Shown piece by piece: positions 7,706 to 14,158 of a DNA stretch of 19,724 nucleotides. The notes beneath the pieces were generated by a model. The model was not told the origin of the DNA and did not search any database. It was given only the letters and a program-made list of their open reading frames with translations. How positions within the stretch are numbered: position 1 is the first letter of the stretch; each line of letters opens with the position of its first letter. The stretch is taken from NCBI GenBank assembly GCA_026706165.1, contig JAPOZF010000129.1:1-19724 (forward strand). The letters run 5' to 3'. The DNA is from Gemmatimonadota bacterium. Its GTDB lineage: Bacteria > Latescibacterota > UBA2968 > UBA8231. Position numbers and translations under genes: made by a program.

Positions 7706-8065
7706 ATGGCCACGACCGACATCCAGAACACGGCTCACGACCTTGAGGCGGACGGCATTGACCAACAACACGCAGCCGCGATGGCGCGAGCAATTGTTCA
7801 GGCAATTCCGCGGCGCAATGACCCATCATCTGTCGGCATCCTCGCGACCGCGACTGGTCTCGGTTTCATGCTCATCACCGTCGTATTCGGCTGGTTCATG
7901 GTCGAAGCGAGCCAGCAACGTGCCGGTCTCCGCACTGCGATCGAAGCCAATCGTGACCGCATTGATGCCGCTGAAACCCGGCTGTCACGTGAAATCGCAG
8001 GCATGTCTGACCGCCTCACGCGAATTGAGACGCTGCTTGAGGAACGTCTGTCCGAACAGCGCTAG
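7706..8065 (+). CDS. Small membrane protein with coiled-coil tail, DUF1640/CCDC90-like
   Basis: This is a 119-residue protein. Residues 1-35 form a polar helical head (HDLEADGIDQQHAAAMARAI) like that of DUF1640-type proteins. One membrane helix follows (about 44-66), then a coiled coil (about 70-117; NRDRIDAAETRLSREIAGMSDRLTRIETLLEERL). It is expected to sit in the inner membrane with the coiled coil on one face. The function is unknown. The TAG stop at 8063-8065 is part of the CTAG target duplication of the adjacent insertion sequence, so the insertion left the protein intact. No clear ribosome-binding site precedes the ATG. Confidence 0.72.
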   Translation: MATTDIQNTAHDLEADGIDQQHAAAMARAIVQAIPRRNDPSSVGILATATGLGFMLITVVFGWFMVEASQQRAGLRTAIEANRDRIDAAETRLSREIAGMSDRLTRIETLLEERLSEQR

Positions 8066-8083
8066 CAGGGTGCTGAAAAACTC
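8066..8083 (+). repeat. Left terminal inverted repeat of the IS
   Basis: The 18-bp sequence CAGGGTGCTGAAAAACTC matches the complement of 9573-9590 perfectly. It lies directly after the CTAG target duplicate at 8062-8065. Confidence 0.93.
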
Positions 8084-8090
8084 ACCATTT

Positions 8091-8408
8091 TCATGCTTTC
8101 AGGGTCGCCTGGTCGCCAGCATGGAAGCGGAGTTCGATGTCGAGGAAGCCGTCATTCTCCAGTTCCGCTGATCCGTCGCCGCGGACCTCGTCCATTTCGT
8201 CAAATCCCTGCCAGGTAAAGAAGATGATGCGCCGGGAGTACTCGCAGTTGAGGCTTCCCTGCACGGCTCCGAAGGCAAATCTGCCGTGTCCATGGTCTTC
8301 AAAGGTCATGTAGGCGGGTTCGACGAGATCGAGGTACTCGCGATCCCACAGATCGGCCTCAACGATCCGCCAGGTGCCGATCAGGGCGCATGGATGATCC
8401 CATATCAT
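8091..8408 (-). CDS. IS passenger protein of unknown function
   Basis: This 105-residue protein is encoded between the transposase gene and the left inverted repeat. The stop is only about 8 bp inside the repeat, so the gene belongs to the element. The start codon overlaps the transposase stop as ATGA, a classic translational-coupling arrangement. The sequence begins IWDHPCALIGTWRIVEADLW and contains a Trp- and acid-rich body (YLDLVEPAYMTFEDHG, FFTWQGFDEMDE), suggesting a compact beta-rich fold. As I recall it, this family occurs both beside such transposases and elsewhere in genomes. Its role in transposition or host benefit is unknown. Confidence 0.85.
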   Translation of the reverse strand: MIWDHPCALIGTWRIVEADLWDREYLDLVEPAYMTFEDHGHGRFAFGAVQGSLNCEYSRRIIFFTWQGFDEMDEVRGDGSAELENDGFLDIELRFHAGDQATLKA

Positions 8409-9517
8409 GGTGGAGTCGCCGCCAGCAATCGGGGCAATCGGACGAGATTGCAGGCAGCCAGGGCCAAGACAAACGATGCCTCGACCCGGCGGCGCCCCCG
8501 GAACCGGGTCTGTCGCTGACCGCCCTGGACCTTGACCCAACCGAAGATCTCCTCGATCCGCTTGCGGATGCGCTGGCTCGTCCGGTAGCCCGCATGCTGC
8601 AGGGTGCGTCCGTCGATCCGGGTCCGGCGCCGCTTGCCGGTCCTGGTGACATGACCGTCGACCGCAAGGTGCGGGGTAACGCGACGGGCGCGCAGATCGT
8701 CGACGAAGCTGGCCACGTCGAAGCCCTTGTCGTCGGCGAGCGTGATGCGCCGCCGGCCCGGCCGATGTCGTGCCACCATCGCCAGCGCCGCGGTGCGCTC
8801 CGCCGTGCCGGTGGCCAGGGTCACACCGCCGTCCACCACCAGGCCATGCCGGTGCTCCATCAAGGCGTGGCCCAGGTAGCAGAGCCGGCTCTCCTTGCCG
8901 TTGCCCTTGCGGTAGAGGCGTACGTCTGGGTCCGTCGCACTGGCATGGGTCGCGTTGCGGCGCTTCTCACCGCGGAACGTCCGCTCGGCATTGCGGCCCG
9001 GCCCCGGGGGGCCGTCACCATCGCTCTCCCCCTTGGGTCGGAACGACTTCATCGAGGCCCAGGCGTCGATCAGGGTGCCGTCCACCGAAAAGTGGTCGCG
9101 GCTGAGCAGGCGGCGCACCTTCTCGTGTTGTACCACCCCGCTCAGCAGTTGCGCCGACACCCCTGCCTCCAGAAACCGGTCCCGGTTCTTGCAGAACACG
9201 CTGGCGTCCCACACCTCATCGTCGATCGCCAGCCCGACAAACCAGCGGAACAGGAGGTTGAAGTCCAGCTGTTCCATCAACTGGCGTTCCGAACGGATCG
9301 TGTAGAACGCCTGCAGCAGCAATGCCCTCAACAGCTTCTCCGGCGGGATCGACGGTCGACCGGTACGCGAATACAGCTTCTCGAACTCGCCCGACAGCCC
9401 GCACAGAACATCGTTCACCACACTGCGGATCACCCGTAGCGGATGATCCGCCGGGACACGGTCCTCCAGGCTCACGTAACTGAACAGGCTGCCGTTCGTC
9501 TGGTCCACGCCCCGCAT
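8405..9517 (-). CDS. IS5-family DDE transposase
   Basis: This 370-residue transposase cuts and joins DNA at the element's inverted repeats. An N-terminal DUF772-like helical region (about 15-130; RPSIPPEKLLRALLLQAFY) precedes a DDE catalytic domain. The acidic triad is visible: D146 in SVDGTLIDAWAS, D262/D263 in TLADDKGFD, and E322/E323 in RIEEIFGW. The basic region PKGESDGDGPPG to KRRNATHAS is typical of this group. I chose the ATG at 9517, which follows GGGGGA at good spacing; a TTG at 9535 is an alternative. The stop overlaps the passenger gene start. The gene appears full length and undamaged. Confidence 0.92.
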   Translation of the reverse strand: MRGVDQTNGSLFSYVSLEDRVPADHPLRVIRSVVNDVLCGLSGEFEKLYSRTGRPSIPPEKLLRALLLQAFYTIRSERQLMEQLDFNLLFRWFVGLAIDDEVWDASVFCKNRDRFLEAGVSAQLLSGVVQHEKVRRLLSRDHFSVDGTLIDAWASMKSFRPKGESDGDGPPGPGRNAERTFRGEKRRNATHASATDPDVRLYRKGNGKESRLCYLGHALMEHRHGLVVDGGVTLATGTAERTAALAMVARHRPGRRRITLADDKGFDVASFVDDLRARRVTPHLAVDGHVTRTGKRRRTRIDGRTLQHAGYRTSQRIRKRIEEIFGWVKVQGGQRQTRFRGRRRVEASFVLALAACNLVRLPRLLAATPP

Positions 9518-9572
9518 CCGTTCCCCCTTGGTCAACAGACCCAGAGAATCACGTCACAAAATCAAAGGCAAG

Positions 9573-9590
9573 GAGTTTTTCAGCACCCTG
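9573..9590 (-). repeat. Right terminal inverted repeat of the IS
   Basis: The 18-bp sequence GAGTTTTTCAGCACCCTG is the perfect complement of the left end. It is followed directly by the second CTAG copy at 9591-9594. Confidence 0.93.
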
Positions 9591-9726
9591 CTAGATGGAA
9601 CCGCCAACACCGGCAATAGCAAGGTACCACCACACCCTATAGAAGTCCTTGCCGTGCTCGCGACCGTAGTTGTAGCGTCTGTCCTTCTGGCGAGCAGCTT
9701 CGATCGGTGAGCTGATTGGGGTGTCC

Positions 9727-10017
9727 CTACTGAACCGTTTCAGGTGAACGAAGGGCCAAGGTCGCACCGTCGCTGAGCAGCTGTACTGCATCTTCGCCGT
9801 GAACCGGAAGGGATTGGCTCCGGCGGTCGACAGCGAGGCTGATGACGCTTGCAGTGATGGGCTCGTGGTAATCCTGAAGAGGTTGACCACGTTGATCGAA
9901 CTCCGGAAACCGGATACATTGAGACGTCTGCCATTGAGGGAGTTCCCTTACAAGATTCCTTTCATAGAGAACACAGGTTGGGCAGGTGCAGAAACCGTCA
10001 GTTAGGTAAAGGTCCAC
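9727..10017 (-). CDS. Doubtful hypothetical protein
   Basis: A 96-codon minus-strand frame starts at GTG, with only a weak AGG upstream. Its codon use looks like that of real genes here and its composition is protein-like (CTCPTCVLYERN near the start, then EFDQRGQPLQDYHEPIT). A plus-strand frame over 9799-10005 looks nearly as good, so the coding strand is uncertain. No family is recognised. It is the only candidate in the 460-bp gap between the insertion sequence and the TerB-like gene. Confidence 0.3.
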   Translation of the reverse strand: MDLYLTDGFCTCPTCVLYERNLVRELPQWQTSQCIRFPEFDQRGQPLQDYHEPITASVISLAVDRRSQSLPVHGEDAVQLLSDGATLALRSPETVQ

Positions 10018-10054
10018 TGCCTATCACATGACCGTAAATTAGAAGGTAATTTCA

Positions 10055-10600
10055 ATGCCCGTACCCGTCTTCGTTTGGTTACTCCTAACTGGAGTCGTGC
10101 TCCTTGGCGCCGGAGCAACCGTCGGCGCGGCGGCCACCGATAACAGTGAGGAAGTGAGAAGATACAAGAAGGCGGCAGCCAAGGCTACGGCTCAAACTCA
10201 GGCAGCGAGGGATAAATTGAAAAAGGCGGCAACCAAGTTCCGGGAATACGGTCGGTTCGAGGAATTTCTGGTCGCGCTGGTCGCAGTGGGATTCGGCGTG
10301 GCCTACGCAGATGGCGAAATCGCGGAATCGGAGGAACAGGAAATAGAAGAGTTTCTCCTTGGCGTAACCCGCTCGGCGCTTCCCCAACGGGTCAAGGATC
10401 AGATCGAGCGACTCCGCAGGCACCCGCCGAAGTTCAACGAGTCAATGGAGTACATGCGACAGATTGAAAATAACCCCGCTTTTGACCGAAGCGTATTCGA
10501 TGACATCATTCAGATAACCATGAAGGCGGATGGGAAAATACATCCGGGCGAGAGAGCTTACTTGGCAGCGTGGAAAGAACGCATGAAGAAAACTGAGTGA
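10055..10600 (+). CDS. TerB-like domain protein with N-terminal membrane anchor
   Basis: This is a 181-residue protein. A hydrophobic N-terminus (about 5-28) is a signal anchor, followed by a basic coiled-coil linker (about 34-66). The rest resembles the helical TerB/tellurite-resistance fold, with the paired acidic metal-binding motifs AYADGEIAESEEQEI (about 83-98) and MKADGKIHPGERAYL (about 154-169). TerB domains are thought to act at the inner membrane in stress and phage-related complexes, probably sensing or binding divalent metal. The ATG follows GAAGGT. The next gene starts 51 bp downstream in the same direction, so the two probably form an operon. The family assignment is by motif recognition, not search. 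Confidence 0.8.
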   Translation: MPVPVFVWLLLTGVVLLGAGATVGAAATDNSEEVRRYKKAAAKATAQTQAARDKLKKAATKFREYGRFEEFLVALVAVGFGVAYADGEIAESEEQEIEEFLLGVTRSALPQRVKDQIERLRRHPPKFNESMEYMRQIENNPAFDRSVFDDIIQITMKADGKIHPGERAYLAAWKERMKKTE

Positions 10601-10651
10601 CGAATGTTATTGAGTGTCCAGTTTCGTTGACATCTTCCAAGGAGGCGACCG

Positions 10652-12106
10652 ATGTCAGACCGAAGCGAACGCTTCAGGGCTCGCCAAGCCGTACTTCGGG
10701 ACAAGCGGGCAGGAAGCGGAAGCACGCCGATTGGCGATGCCGAATTGGTGAGGCAGCATACAGGGTCGGAACTTGACCAGGATCGGCTCAACAAGGAAAG
10801 AGCAGACCAGCAGGCCTACTACAGTCTGGAGACTGACATCGTAGTAAATGATGCCCAAGTTGACGCACTACTCGCAGAAATTCAGGGAAAATTAAGGAAT
10901 CGCCACATCGATGAAATACTGGAATCTGCAATGCAGTTGGTGATTCAGAACATTGACGATCAGTTCGGCGTCGGACGAGTGGTTACAAGAGAATTTGCAG
11001 ACACTGTCGAATATCGCCGTCAAGATTATGAAAGCACTGAAGCGAAGAAAAGCATGCGAACGGTCCGGCATAGCAGTGAAACCGATGCCTACACGGGCAA
11101 GCCGATGGAGCGACCTGAAGCAGATCACATTACTTCGATGAAGGATTTTCACGAGACCGACGGTTGGTGGTTGAATGATGATCGTAAGAGAGACTTTGCA
11201 AAAGATGTGTGCAACCTTGCGCCAGTGGATCTGCCCACGAACCGAGCGAAAGGAAGCAAGCCACTGCCTGATTTTGAGCGACAGAACCACGAACGCATAG
11301 ATGGACGTCGCACTCGGCATTCGAAAACAAGGTCGCGGGAGGCCGTTGCGGATCACCACGCCACGCCGTGGGACAAAGCGAAATTCGTCGGTCGTGAAGG
11401 CGTTTCATCTGGTGTTCGGATGGGCTTGCAACAGGCGTTGGGGGTAGTGCTACAGGAGTTGACTGTGGCTTTGTTCGAAGAAGCCAAGGACATCTATCGA
11501 CAAGGCTGGCGAGCATCGGACGAGAGTTTCTGGGTAGTTTTAGAACGCCGTGCGCGTCGAATCCTGCGCCGGGTGAAAGACAAATGGAAGGATGTGTTGT
11601 CGGCTTTTGGCGAAGGGCTGATTTCCGGCTTTCTCTCCCTGATCATGGAAGTAATTCTCAAGGCGGTAAAGGGCATTGCAAGACGAACTGGACGATTGAT
11701 TAGGGAATCGATCCATTCCCTACGGAAGGCTATCCTGTTGCTTCTGTTTCCGCCGGAGAACATGTCATTTTCTGAGGCCGCTCACGAGTCGACGAAGATT
11801 TTGTCGGGATGCGTGATAATTTGCATGGGGTTAGCTGCGGAGCAGGCAGCGGAAGAACTGCTGCGCTCCTTGATGATACCGTATGCCGGCTTAGTAGCTT
11901 CGGTTCTTCTGGGCATTTTGACCGGTTTGGGTGCGGCGTTCGTAGCCTATGGTTTAGACAAACTGGATATCTTCGGTGCTCAGGAAAGGGCGATTCGAAA
12001 GGGAGTATTCGAAGAGCTCGCCGAGCGGCGCGGATCCGCGTTGGAAGAAATGGACGAAGACCTCGACTTCTTCTATGCGCCGATTCTTCCCAATCCGCCG
12101 CGGTAG
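10652..12106 (+). CDS. HNH-like nuclease fused to multi-pass membrane region
   Basis: This is a 484-residue protein of unknown family. After a charged helical N-terminus (1-135), residues 144-200 resemble an HNH/beta-beta-alpha-metal nuclease: DAYTGKPMERPEADHIT gives D158-H159, and CNLAPVDLPTNRAKG gives N188 and N197. A basic linker follows. The C-terminal half holds several hydrophobic segments at about 312-333, 366-377, 388-408 and 411-441, the last glycine-rich (VLLGILTGLGAAFVAYG), and then an acidic tail. A strong AAGGAGG site precedes the ATG. With the TerB-like gene 51 bp upstream, it looks like a two-gene unit. A membrane-tethered nuclease, for example one acting against incoming DNA, is one reading; the nuclease motif lacks zinc cysteines and needs testing. 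Confidence 0.75.
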   Translation: MSDRSERFRARQAVLRDKRAGSGSTPIGDAELVRQHTGSELDQDRLNKERADQQAYYSLETDIVVNDAQVDALLAEIQGKLRNRHIDEILESAMQLVIQNIDDQFGVGRVVTREFADTVEYRRQDYESTEAKKSMRTVRHSSETDAYTGKPMERPEADHITSMKDFHETDGWWLNDDRKRDFAKDVCNLAPVDLPTNRAKGSKPLPDFERQNHERIDGRRTRHSKTRSREAVADHHATPWDKAKFVGREGVSSGVRMGLQQALGVVLQELTVALFEEAKDIYRQGWRASDESFWVVLERRARRILRRVKDKWKDVLSAFGEGLISGFLSLIMEVILKAVKGIARRTGRLIRESIHSLRKAILLLLFPPENMSFSEAAHESTKILSGCVIICMGLAAEQAAEELLRSLMIPYAGLVASVLLGILTGLGAAFVAYGLDKLDIFGAQERAIRKGVFEELAERRGSALEEMDEDLDFFYAPILPNPPR

Positions 12107-12108
12107 CC

Positions 12109-12265
12109 GGATTCGGAAGCGACGCGCCGTCACGACTGCCTTGCCCTGCTGCATCCCCTGCAGTTTCCTGCCGATGGCCTGTGCCACGCGCTCGGGCGTC
12201 TCGCTGAGCGTCGCGTCATCGAGGTGGGCATAGCGATTGGTCCTGGTCGCACGTCGATGTCCAAG
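12109..12265 (-). pseudogene. C-terminal scar of a tyrosine integrase (minus strand)
   Basis: The minus strand from 12265 reads LGHRRATRTNRYAHLDDATL, then SETPERVAQAIGRKLQGM. This is the box II end of a tyrosine recombinase: the LGH histidine and the catalytic tyrosine in RYAHL. Everything upstream of LGH is missing and a TAG directly precedes it. Beyond about 12109 the frame runs into the antisense of the HNH-membrane gene, so the left limit is approximate. The sequence differs from the intact integrase at 5667-6911, so it is a relic of another element. Confidence 0.75.
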
Positions 12266-12350
12266 CTAGCGGGGGGCCGGTGACGTGGAGGCTCTCGCCA
12301 CCCATCACACGGCGTGGGAGGCGTGGGAATTACGCGTATGTCTTGTGCAA

Positions 12351-12540
12351 CTTAGACGCCACACCGCTGCAAGTCAGGCGATCATATTGGGTCAAGGACT
12401 GTCGTAGGTCGGTAAGTTGCTTGCCCATCGGCGCCGGCGCAGGACTGCCGACTACGCGCATCTTGCCGATGCCAACCCTATCCCGGCGGAAGAAAAGGCA
12501 GGAAAGTTGATTACCGCGGCGATGTTCACCAATGAGACTA
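12351..12540 (+). pseudogene. C-terminal scar of a second tyrosine integrase (plus strand)
   Basis: The plus strand from 12351 reads LRRHTAASQAIILGQGLS, then a TAG stop at 12405-12407, then VGKLLAHRRRRRTADYAHLA and DANPIPAEEKAGKLITAAM. The R-H-T box, the LLAH histidine and the catalytic tyrosine in DYAHLAD are all recognisable, so this is the catalytic end of an integrase interrupted by a nonsense codon and missing its N-terminal two thirds. It points away from the minus-strand scar 85 bp to the left. The two scars come from different integrases. Confidence 0.75.
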
Positions 12541-12568
12541 TGGAGCACACTCAGCAATCTTCGTATCC

Positions 12569-13252
12569 TCAATACTTGTTGAGATATTCTTCGAACTCTG
12601 AATAGCTCTTCTTACCGTGTGCTTTCCGGATCCTTCCGTGTTTCGTTTTATCTATTCTTGATTGGATAAAATGCACTAATGCATCAAATGATTGCAACGG
12701 TATCATGTCCCATTTCGCACCAAACCGCCGTTTTATCTGTTGGTAAAATACTGCGTATTTCATTCCTCCTTGGCCAACTTCTATTTTTTTGAACTCGTGA
12801 TATCTGTCAATAAGGTGCTTAACATAATTTTTGTGCGACAGGCTGGAACCAATCGATCCTACCGGCGGACTAACTTTCACCGACTTTCGCGTCGTCTTTA
12901 TCTCCACTGTTTCAATCTTGTTTGCAACTACCCCCTTGTTGGTTCCCTTGGTGAAGTCCGCATGGATGACATTACTCCCAACCCTGTTGTCCGCGTACGG
13001 ATGCCCACCTTTGGTAAGCACCTCCTTTATCCTTACAACTTCATCCAGTGAAATTTGCCCTTGAGTTACTTTGGAGTGGCAATTTGCACACAAGTATATC
13101 AGGTTCTGCAATGAATTCTTGCCGCCTTCTGCTACTGGCGTAATGTGGTGAAATTGCCCTGTAGAAACATCGTCCTCGCCACAGAAAGGACAAGTAGACT
13201 GACTTTCCTGGATTAGTTTCCTCTTAGTGACTGATGGTATGGATTTTCTCAT
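12569..13252 (-). CDS. HNH endonuclease, AT-rich and probably acquired
   Basis: This is a 227-residue protein. Residues 21-62 form a cysteine-bearing HNH nuclease: CPFCG, then FHHITPVAEGGKNSLQNL, then LCANCH, supplying zinc ligands (C21, C24, C55, C58) and the catalytic His pair. The C-terminal part (about 155-210; MKYAVFYQQIKRRFGAKWDM, then a hydrophobic-aromatic helix) recalls the ORF6C-type module of phage antirepressor-like proteins; this is tentative. The gene is visibly richer in A/T than all neighbours, a sign of transfer from another genome. I chose the ATG at 13252; in-frame ATG 13261 and GTG 13291 are alternatives. The expected activity is metal-dependent DNA nicking or cleavage. 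Confidence 0.85.
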   Translation of the reverse strand: MRKSIPSVTKRKLIQESQSTCPFCGEDDVSTGQFHHITPVAEGGKNSLQNLIYLCANCHSKVTQGQISLDEVVRIKEVLTKGGHPYADNRVGSNVIHADFTKGTNKGVVANKIETVEIKTTRKSVKVSPPVGSIGSSLSHKNYVKHLIDRYHEFKKIEVGQGGMKYAVFYQQIKRRFGAKWDMIPLQSFDALVHFIQSRIDKTKHGRIRKAHGKKSYSEFEEYLNKY

Positions 13253-13275
13253 GCCGTGCATTCCATTCGCGACAT

Positions 13276-13680
13276 TTAGGTTACACGGCACACCATAGCC
13301 GGCTCTGCAACCAGACGGCCCTCTATATCCTGACCGACCCGAGGCGGTTCATCGCCGTCCCATACGCGCTCCGTCACGAAAACGTCCAAGTCTGCGCTCT
13401 CGTCACCGAACTGCATCACGCCAACCCTTACGTTCCACCCGGATTGTCCCAGCCAACCGTCGAAGGCAGCCACGCCGCGCACCAGGCCACGGAAATAATA
13501 GTCGTCACGGTCCCAGTCCTCGACAGGAAGAAAGATGCCGGAACCTTCCAAACTGACGTAAGCGTCTTGTCCTTCCGCAGGCCCGGCACGGGCTCGCTGC
13601 CGGATCGCCAATTGAGAGTCGGGAGCCAGCGCGATTTCATTGACCATTGATGCCCCGACCTCGTGGGAGATTCCCGCCAA
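13276..13680 (-). pseudogene. 3' part of a decayed unknown gene
   Basis: This 134-codon frame starts at TTG after GGGAG, and an ATG at 13647 is also possible, so it could be expressed alone. It is better read as the 3' part of the gene beginning at 14158. In the same frame, sequence just upstream reads SFFDLAFLSNRA, then a TAG at 13711-13713, then YEAGTRREFILAGISHEVG, running straight into this frame. Near the 3' end, DIEGRL is followed by VAEPAM, while the next frame reads LQSRLWCAV and stops at 13281-13283. I judge that to be a further frameshift. The family is unrecognised; the body contains SGIFLPVEDWDRDDYYFRGL. Confidence 0.65.
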
Positions 13681-13759
13681 GATGAACTCCCGCCGTGTTC
13701 CGGCCTCGTACTAGGCGCGGTTGCTGAGAAAAGCGAGATCGAAAAACGAGACCGGTGCT

Positions 13760-14158
13760 TCATCCCCAGACGTCTTCGATCTGCGCCTCAGCTCCGCTTG
13801 CCCAGACGTGAACGTTCTCGATCTCGATGCTGGCCTGTATTCCGACGCCGGCAAACGGGGATACGTTCATGAGTTCAGTGTGGCTCTCTGTCGTGCGCAA
13901 CGTGGTGACAAGACCCCGGTTGGTGTCTGGCCAGCACAGATGACCGCCCATCGTCCAGCCTTCGGGAATTTCATGGGGTCCAGAGTAAGTATCGCCGTAT
14001 GTCTGCAGCGGCACCGAGGACGGAATAATGTCGGGTAGGGTTTCGAAGATGCCATCCGGGCTGTCGAAGAACGGATCCCAATGTGAGCCGCAATAGTGTT
14101 CTTGGTTCTCGTCTTCCCAAACGAAGGTGCTGTCAAACCACGATTTGTCAGCACTCAT
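13760..14158 (-). pseudogene. 5' part of a decayed unknown gene, downstream of the restriction enzyme
   Basis: The ATG at 14158 overlaps the end of the restriction-modification gene by 11 nt (an ATG at 14170 is an alternative), so the two were co-translated. The frame encodes about 132 residues (SWFDSTFVWEDENQEHYCGS, then WTMGGHLCWPDTNRGLV) and ends at TGA 13760-13762, just after VWG. Adding one base to the four-base C tract at 13764-13767 would continue the protein as DEAPVSFFDLAFLSNRA, toward the 3' part at 13276-13680. The intact protein would be about 290 residues. The function is unknown; its place suggests an accessory to the restriction enzyme. Confidence 0.65.

Larger units (their letters stand above)
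8066..9590. mobile_element. Complete IS5-type insertion sequence with passenger gene
   Basis: The 1525-bp element is bounded by 18-bp perfect terminal inverted repeats (CAGGGTGCTGAAAAACTC at 8066-8083 and its complement at 9573-9590). It is flanked by a 4-bp CTAG duplication (8062-8065 and 9591-9594), the target preferred by many IS5-group elements. It contains a DDE transposase gene and a coupled passenger gene, both on the minus strand. Intact ends, intact genes and perfect repeats suggest a recent and possibly active insertion. Confidence 0.93.

Noticed and set aside
8390..9439. 349-codon plus-strand frame across the IS
   Set aside because: It is antisense to a transposase with a visible DDE triad, and it crosses the coupled gene junction.
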